From contig JADCFR010000117.1 of NCBI GenBank assembly GCA_020249415.1, positions 1 to 9,830 on the forward strand: a stretch of DNA of 9,830 bases. Direction: 5' to 3'. This document shows, piece after piece, positions 6,026-9,830 of the stretch. Below the pieces are notes generated by a model. That model ran no database searches. It had not been told where the DNA came from and saw nothing but the letters and a program-made list of their open reading frames with translations. The stretch comes from Roseomonas sp. Lineage in GTDB: Bacteria > Pseudomonadota > Alphaproteobacteria > Acetobacterales > Acetobacteraceae. The number at the start of each line of letters is the position of its first letter. Position 1 is the stretch's first letter. A program made the position numbers and the translations under genes.

Positions 6026-7690
6026 TCAGCCATATGTCATACTGGTTTCCGCACCACGGCTCATGTCACGTGGGATGGGCTGGCCGGTGAGGGTCAGCGC
6101 CAAAGCCTCGGCCACGCGAATACCATCCACGCCGGCGCTCAAGATACCCCCGGCATAGCCAGCGCCCTCCCCCGCCGGGAAAAGCCCTGCCGTATTCACG
6201 CTTTGAAAATCAAACCCGCGCGGGAGGCGAATGGGGCTGCTGGTGCGGGTTTCAACGCCGGTCATCACCGCATCAGGCCGCGCAAAGCATGGCAATTGCT
6301 GATCAAAAGCGACCAGCGCTTCACGCATCGCCAACACCGCAAAATCCGGCAGGCAAAGCGAGAGATCGGTGGGCGTCACACCTGGCTTATAGCTGGGCAG
6401 CACATCACCCAACGTCGTGCTTGGCCGCCCGGCGAGAAAATCACCGACAAGCTGCGCGGGCGCGCGGTAATCGCCACCACCCGCCGCAAACGCCGCGCTT
6501 TCCCAATGGCGTTGATAGGCAATGCCGGCAAGCACATCACCCGGATAATCTTCGGGCGAGATGCCCACCACCATGCCGGCATTGGCATTGCGTTCGGCGC
6601 GCGAATACTGGCTCATGCCATTGGTCACCACGCGGCCCGCCTCGCTGGTCGCGGCCACTACCGTACCACCGGGGCACATGCAAAAACTATAGACTGTACG
6701 GCCATTCTTCGCGTGATGCACCAGCTTGTAATCGGCCGCACCAAGCAAAGGATTACCAGCATTGGGGCCAAAGCGCGCGCGGTCAATCATGCCCTGCGGG
6801 TGTTCGATCCTGACACCAATCGAAAAAGGCTTGGCCTGCATGGCGACACCACGCGCCTGCAACATCGCAAAACTGTCCCGTGCGCTATGGCCAAGGGCAA
6901 GGATCACATGATCCGCCTCAATCACTTCGCCATCGGCCAGCACCAAACCACGCAGGTGGCGCGTGCCGTCCGCTTCGGTTTCGATAATCAGATCATCCAC
7001 CCGCGCACCGAAGCGGTATTCACCGCCCAAGGCTTCAATTTCGGCACGGATATGTTCCACCATGGAAACTAGACGGAAGGTCCCGATATGCGGTTTGGAG
7101 ACATAAAGAATCTCCTCAGGCGCGCCGGCCTTCACGAATTCCGCCAGCACCTTGCGCCCGTAATGGCGCGGGTCGCGGATCTGGCTATAGAGCTTGCCAT
7201 CGGAAAAAGTCCCCGCCCCGCCTTCGCCGAATTGCACATTGCTTTCAGGGTTCAGCACGCCGCGGCGCCAGAGGCCCCAAGTGTCCTTGGTGCGTTCGCG
7301 CACCACCTTGCCGCGTTCCAGAATCAGTGGGCGGAAGCCCATTTGCGCCAACAACAGCGCCGCCATGAAGCCGCAAGGCCCGGTGCCGACCACAACGGGG
7401 CGGCGCATGCCTTCCGGCGCGCGGGCGACGAAACGATAGGCGGTATCAGGCGCGCGCGAAATGCGCTGATCGCCCGCATGGCGCGCGAGCACCTCAGCCT
7501 CATCAGTAATGTCGCAATCCAACGTATAGACCAGCATGATCGCCTGAGGCTTGCGCGCATCATAGCCGCGGCGAAACACCTGCATCGCGCGCAGCGCCGC
7601 ATCGGCAATGCCAAGCCGCGCCAGCACGGCGGCGCGCAAGGCGTCTTCCGGGTGGTGCAAAGGCAAGCGCAATTCAGTCAGTCGGATCAT
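6026..7690 (-). CDS. COG2509-type FAD-dependent dehydrogenase, function unknown
   Basis: A 554-residue flavoprotein of the 'uncharacterised FAD-dependent dehydrogenase' group (COG2509), conserved in many bacteria without an assigned reaction. An N-terminal domain of ~90 residues (MIRLTELRLPL..., with RRGYDARKP at 40-48 and LVYTLDCD at 53-60) precedes the FAD domain. The dinucleotide-binding fold has VVVGTGPCG (99-107) ending in the acidic LILERG (122-127). This is followed by RERT-x-DTWGLWRRG, FGEGGAGTFSDGKL (154-167), VILALGHSARD (262-272), YSFCMCPGGTVVAA (334-347), and the C-terminal FAD block GLFPAGEGAGYAGGI (502-516). Length and motif order are normal for the family. The start at 7690 matches the conserved N-terminus; the in-frame ATG at 7750 would almost touch the divergent kinase gene. 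No clear ribosome-binding site precedes 7690, but TATAGA lies six bases before it, compatible with a leaderless message. It is followed by the SDR gene 61 bases downstream. Confidence 0.88.
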   Translation of the reverse strand: MIRLTELRLPLHHPEDALRAAVLARLGIADAALRAMQVFRRGYDARKPQAIMLVYTLDCDITDEAEVLARHAGDQRISRAPDTAYRFVARAPEGMRRPVVVGTGPCGFMAALLLAQMGFRPLILERGKVVRERTKDTWGLWRRGVLNPESNVQFGEGGAGTFSDGKLYSQIRDPRHYGRKVLAEFVKAGAPEEILYVSKPHIGTFRLVSMVEHIRAEIEALGGEYRFGARVDDLIIETEADGTRHLRGLVLADGEVIEADHVILALGHSARDSFAMLQARGVAMQAKPFSIGVRIEHPQGMIDRARFGPNAGNPLLGAADYKLVHHAKNGRTVYSFCMCPGGTVVAATSEAGRVVTNGMSQYSRAERNANAGMVVGISPEDYPGDVLAGIAYQRHWESAAFAAGGGDYRAPAQLVGDFLAGRPSTTLGDVLPSYKPGVTPTDLSLCLPDFAVLAMREALVAFDQQLPCFARPDAVMTGVETRTSSPIRLPRGFDFQSVNTAGLFPAGEGAGYAGGILSAGVDGIRVAEALALTLTGQPIPRDMSRGAETSMTYG

Positions 7691-7696
7691 CCAGGT

Positions 7697-7726
7697 TCTA
7701 TAGTCCGTCTTGCGCGCCGCTTGAAA
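7697..7726 (-). promoter_or_regulatory. Possible promoter of the COG2509-type gene (leaderless)
   Basis: Read leftward, TATAGA (7702-7697) ends six bases before the ATG at 7690, the spacing expected when transcription starts at the start codon. The hexamer 18 bases further upstream, TTTCAA (7726-7721), matches the -35 consensus at only three positions. The absence of a Shine-Dalgarno sequence supports a leaderless transcript, but the match is weak and could be chance. Confidence 0.25.
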
Positions 7727-7755
7727 TCCTCCCTTGCATCGGTCAAGCATGGGAC

Positions 7756-8679
7756 ATGGCTGATATTCTTTGCCTCGGCGAACCCATGCTGGAATTCAAC
7801 GCCCAAAAGCCGGGCGCGGATGGCAGGCGCTATTATCTAGAAGGGCATGGCGGAGATACCTCCAACGCCGCCATTGCCGCCGCACGTGCCGGGGCTTCGA
7901 TTGGGATGCTTACCGCGCTTGGCCAGGATGGGCCGGGCGAAAGTTTTATGCAGCTTTGGGCCAAGGAAGGCGTGGATACCGCGCATGTCATCCGCAACCC
8001 TGCCGCGCCCACGGGCATTTACTTCGTGACACATGATGCGCGCGGGCATCATTTCAGTTTTTACCGGAGCGGCAGCGCGGCATCGCTCTACCGCTCAGAA
8101 GATGTGCCGGAAGCGGCCATTCGCCAAGCAAGATACCTGCATCTGTCGGGCATCAGCCAGGCGATTTCCACCAGCGCCTGTGATGCCGCCTTCCGCGCCA
8201 TGGAAATCGCCCGCGCTGCTGGGGTGCGGATTTCCTATGACACCAATCTGCGCCTTAGGCTTTGGCCCGTATCGCGCGCCGCTGCCGTGATCCATGCCGC
8301 GATTGCCATGGCCGATATCGCGCTGCCATCGCTTGAAGATGCGCTGGCACTGACGCGGCTGCAAAGCCCCGATGCCATCTGCGATTTCTATCTGCGCCTT
8401 GCTCCAATGGTAGTGCTGAAATGCGGCGCGGAAGGTGCGATTCTCACCACGCGCGAAGCCCGCCATCGCCTGCCCGCACACAAGGTGGCGGCGGTGGACG
8501 CAACTGGCGCGGGGGATTGCTTTGCCGGCAATTTCCTCGCGCGCTTGCTGGCAGGCGATGCGCCGCTGGATGCCGCGCGCTACGCCAATGCTGCCGCCGC
8601 ACTTTCCACCACTGGCTATGGTGCGGTGGCCCCCCTGCCCTTGCCGGCTGCGGTGCGCGGCTTGCTCAAAAGCACCTGA
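7756..8679 (+). CDS. kdgK: PfkB family sugar kinase, probable 2-dehydro-3-deoxygluconokinase
   Basis: A 307-residue ribokinase/PfkB-family kinase. The first family signature region is GGDTSNAAIAAARAG (32-46). The second is VDATGAGDCFAGNF (247-260), containing the anion hole and the catalytic base D254. Residues typical of the 2-keto-3-deoxygluconate kinase branch are HHFSFYRSGSAAS (98-110) and YDTNLRLRLW (161-170), equivalent to D-x-NLRPRLW in characterised enzymes. The expected reaction is ATP-dependent phosphorylation of 2-keto-3-deoxygluconate to KDPG, which feeds the Entner-Doudoroff aldolase. No other uronate or sugar-acid catabolic genes are visible, so the exact sugar remains uncertain. 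The ATG at 7756 begins the conserved ILCLGEPMLEF stretch but has no convincing ribosome-binding site; TTGAAA at 7721 could be a -35, with only a poor -10 (AAGCAT). The TGA stop at 8677-8679 directly abuts the stop of the convergent MlrC-like gene. Confidence 0.88.
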   Translation: MADILCLGEPMLEFNAQKPGADGRRYYLEGHGGDTSNAAIAAARAGASIGMLTALGQDGPGESFMQLWAKEGVDTAHVIRNPAAPTGIYFVTHDARGHHFSFYRSGSAASLYRSEDVPEAAIRQARYLHLSGISQAISTSACDAAFRAMEIARAAGVRISYDTNLRLRLWPVSRAAAVIHAAIAMADIALPSLEDALALTRLQSPDAICDFYLRLAPMVVLKCGAEGAILTTREARHRLPAHKVAAVDATGAGDCFAGNFLARLLAGDAPLDAARYANAAAALSTTGYGAVAPLPLPAAVRGLLKST

Positions 8680-9830
8680 TCATCCCCAGGCGCGATTATC
8701 GCCGGGGCGCAAGCGCAGCCCTGGGCGCAGATTGGTGAAGGGCAATATCGCCGGGTCCGCCACCACCGGGCCGGGCGCGGTGACCACAATCACCTCAGAC
8801 GCCATCGGCTGGAAATGCGCGCGGAAATGCACGCTGGATTTCACTGCGACAATCGCCTGTTCCGCCGGTTCCACGCCCACTTGCCGGAACAATTCCTGAT
8901 CATGGCCCTGCATCTTGCGGCTTACCACCACCACACGCACGCCAGGCGCGACACGGATCAGCGCGGAAGGCCCAAGATCGGCGGGATTGCCCTTACCCAT
9001 CGGCCCGCTGAGTGTGAAGCGGCCGTCGGAGAGTTTTTCAACCACCGCCTCCACCCGCAACGGCACGCCATCGCTTTTGCCACCGAGATCGAGCGTGAGC
9101 TGCGCCCCTTCCCCCGCCGCATGGCAAGCCGCTGCGGCTTCGGCGTCATTCATCGGCGCCAGCACGGCACCTTGCGCATTTTGCCGGATCAATTCCGCGA
9201 GCAAACCGGTCGTATCGCCATGGCCGCCACCGCCGGGATTGTCTTGTGTGTCGGCCAGCACCACCGGTCCCTTGCCGCCACCGGCCATGGCACGCGCCAC
9301 ACCCTCAGCCGCGGTTGCGACACCCAGCGCGAATTCGGGTTCCTTGCTGGCGATGAAAGCGGCGAGTGCTTCCGCCGCCGCGCCGGCTTGATCGAGTGTG
9401 TCGGCATAGGCCGCAATGGCCATGCCGCAACCGGGGAAATCCGCATAGGGAAAGCCGAAGCAAAAGCCCAATTCCCAAACGCCGGATGCGTCGCCCAGAC
9501 GCGCACGTTCTGCCATCACATCGACCATGGGCGCCACCATGGTGCATTGACCGGGCAAGGGTGTCCAGAAATCCAAATCGCGAAACAGCTTGGCTGGTTT
9601 GCGGGTTTCCTTGATCATGCGCAGCAATAGCCGCGTTGCCTGTGCGCCGGCCGGCTTCATATCCACATGCGGATAGGTGCGAAACGGCACCAGCACATCG
9701 GAAAGGGCGACCATCTCTGCGGTTTTATTCGCATGCGGATCAAGGCTGACGGCGATGGGCAGATCGGGCCCCACCACGGCGCGCACGCGGCGCAGCACTT
9801 CGGCTTCCGCATCATCGAAACCGACCGCCA
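8680..9830 (-). CDS. M81 family metallopeptidase, MlrC-like (N-terminus outside window)
   Basis: This is the C-terminal ~382 residues of an MlrC-like protein. The founding member hydrolyses linear microcystin fragments, but homologues are widespread in bacteria that never meet microcystin, so the native substrate here is unknown. The visible part includes SLDPHAN (D at 9741-9739, H at 9735-9733) and TYPHVD (H at 9669-9667). The D-x-H pair and the second histidine 22 residues later reproduce the spacing of the zinc ligands I recall for MlrC (D167, H169, H191), so the metal site appears intact. Further family blocks are PMVDVM, GFCFGFPYADFPGCG, ADTQDNPGGGGHGDTTGLL, and a C-terminal SSVHFRAHFQPMASEVIVV. 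Aligning the ligands suggests roughly 130-140 N-terminal residues lie beyond the right edge. The frame is open from 9830 to the TGA at 8682-8680; the GTG at 9798 is an internal valine codon. It converges on the PfkB gene with no spacer. Confidence 0.9.
   Translation of the reverse strand, partial: AVGFDDAEAEVLRRVRAVVGPDLPIAVSLDPHANKTAEMVALSDVLVPFRTYPHVDMKPAGAQATRLLLRMIKETRKPAKLFRDLDFWTPLPGQCTMVAPMVDVMAERARLGDASGVWELGFCFGFPYADFPGCGMAIAAYADTLDQAGAAAEALAAFIASKEPEFALGVATAAEGVARAMAGGGKGPVVLADTQDNPGGGGHGDTTGLLAELIRQNAQGAVLAPMNDAEAAAACHAAGEGAQLTLDLGGKSDGVPLRVEAVVEKLSDGRFTLSGPMGKGNPADLGPSALIRVAPGVRVVVVSRKMQGHDQELFRQVGVEPAEQAIVAVKSSVHFRAHFQPMASEVIVVTAPGPVVADPAILPFTNLRPGLRLRPGDNRAWG
8685..8707. terminator. 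Weak hairpin just after the kinase stop codon
   Basis: CCC-A-GGCG (8685-8692) can pair with CGCC-G-GGG (8700-8707) around a seven-base loop, CGATTAT, with one A/G mismatch. It begins six bases after the PfkB stop and lies inside the last codons of the MlrC-like gene. There is no T-run on either strand. A role in ending the kinase transcript is possible, but the stem could also be a chance product of the GC-rich coding sequence. Confidence 0.25.

Noticed and set aside
5813..7072. Long open frame (419 codons) on the plus strand opposite the FAD protein and SDR start.
   Set aside because: It is antisense to a well-supported gene, has an Arg/His-rich composition without recognisable motifs, and is the usual shadow frame of GC-rich coding DNA.
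7721..7750. TTGAAA (7721-7726) with AAGCAT (7745-7750) as a promoter for the PfkB kinase gene.
   Set aside because: The -10 matches only three of six positions and would end five bases before the ATG. It is too weak to list as a feature.

Overview
The window is GC-rich, densely packed bacterial DNA with nine protein genes (two cut by the window edges). There are no RNA genes, insertion sequences, CRISPR arrays or long repeats that I can see. The gene families (class III CoA-transferase, NtaA/SnaA-type flavin monooxygenase, COG2509-type flavoprotein, MlrC-like M81 protein, SDR) and the base composition suggest an alphaproteobacterium, possibly Rhodospirillales/Acetobacteraceae. That placement is an impression from composition and gene families, not a phylogenetic result. 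No gene-free stretch reaches 100 bases.

Layout from left to right. The end of dapB (lysine/diaminopimelate biosynthesis) points right and meets a leftward gene pair, tetR (1720-2277) followed by an FMN-dependent LLM-class monooxygenase (311-1660). Divergent from tetR is a rightward pair: an HpaB/AbfD-superfamily flavoprotein (2339-3889) and a class III CaiB/BaiF-type CoA-transferase (3960-5180). Next come two leftward genes, a COG2509-type FAD protein (6026-7690) and a classical SDR (5212-5964). A rightward PfkB kinase, probably 2-keto-3-deoxygluconate kinase (7756-8679), diverges from the FAD gene and abuts, stop codon to stop codon, a leftward MlrC-like metallohydrolase (8680 to beyond the right edge).

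The most coherent unit is 311-5180. A TetR repressor gene sits between two divergent transcription units that encode two flavin-dependent oxygenase-type enzymes of unrelated folds and a CoA-transferase. The 61-base tetR/HpaB-like intergenic region holds a perfect 9-1-9 palindrome. It is centred inside two fully overlapping, mirror-symmetric sigma70-type promoters (TTGACG-18-TAGAAT on each strand). The inference is a catabolic module in which one operator controls both directions, with oxidative attack on an organic acid and CoA activation. The substrate cannot be read from sequence, and no flavin reductase gene is present in the window.

The other notable structure is a perfect 12-bp inverted repeat at the convergent ends of the CoA-transferase and SDR genes, which looks like a shared bidirectional terminator hairpin without a U-tract. 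The remaining genes look like ordinary metabolic genes without an evident common pathway.
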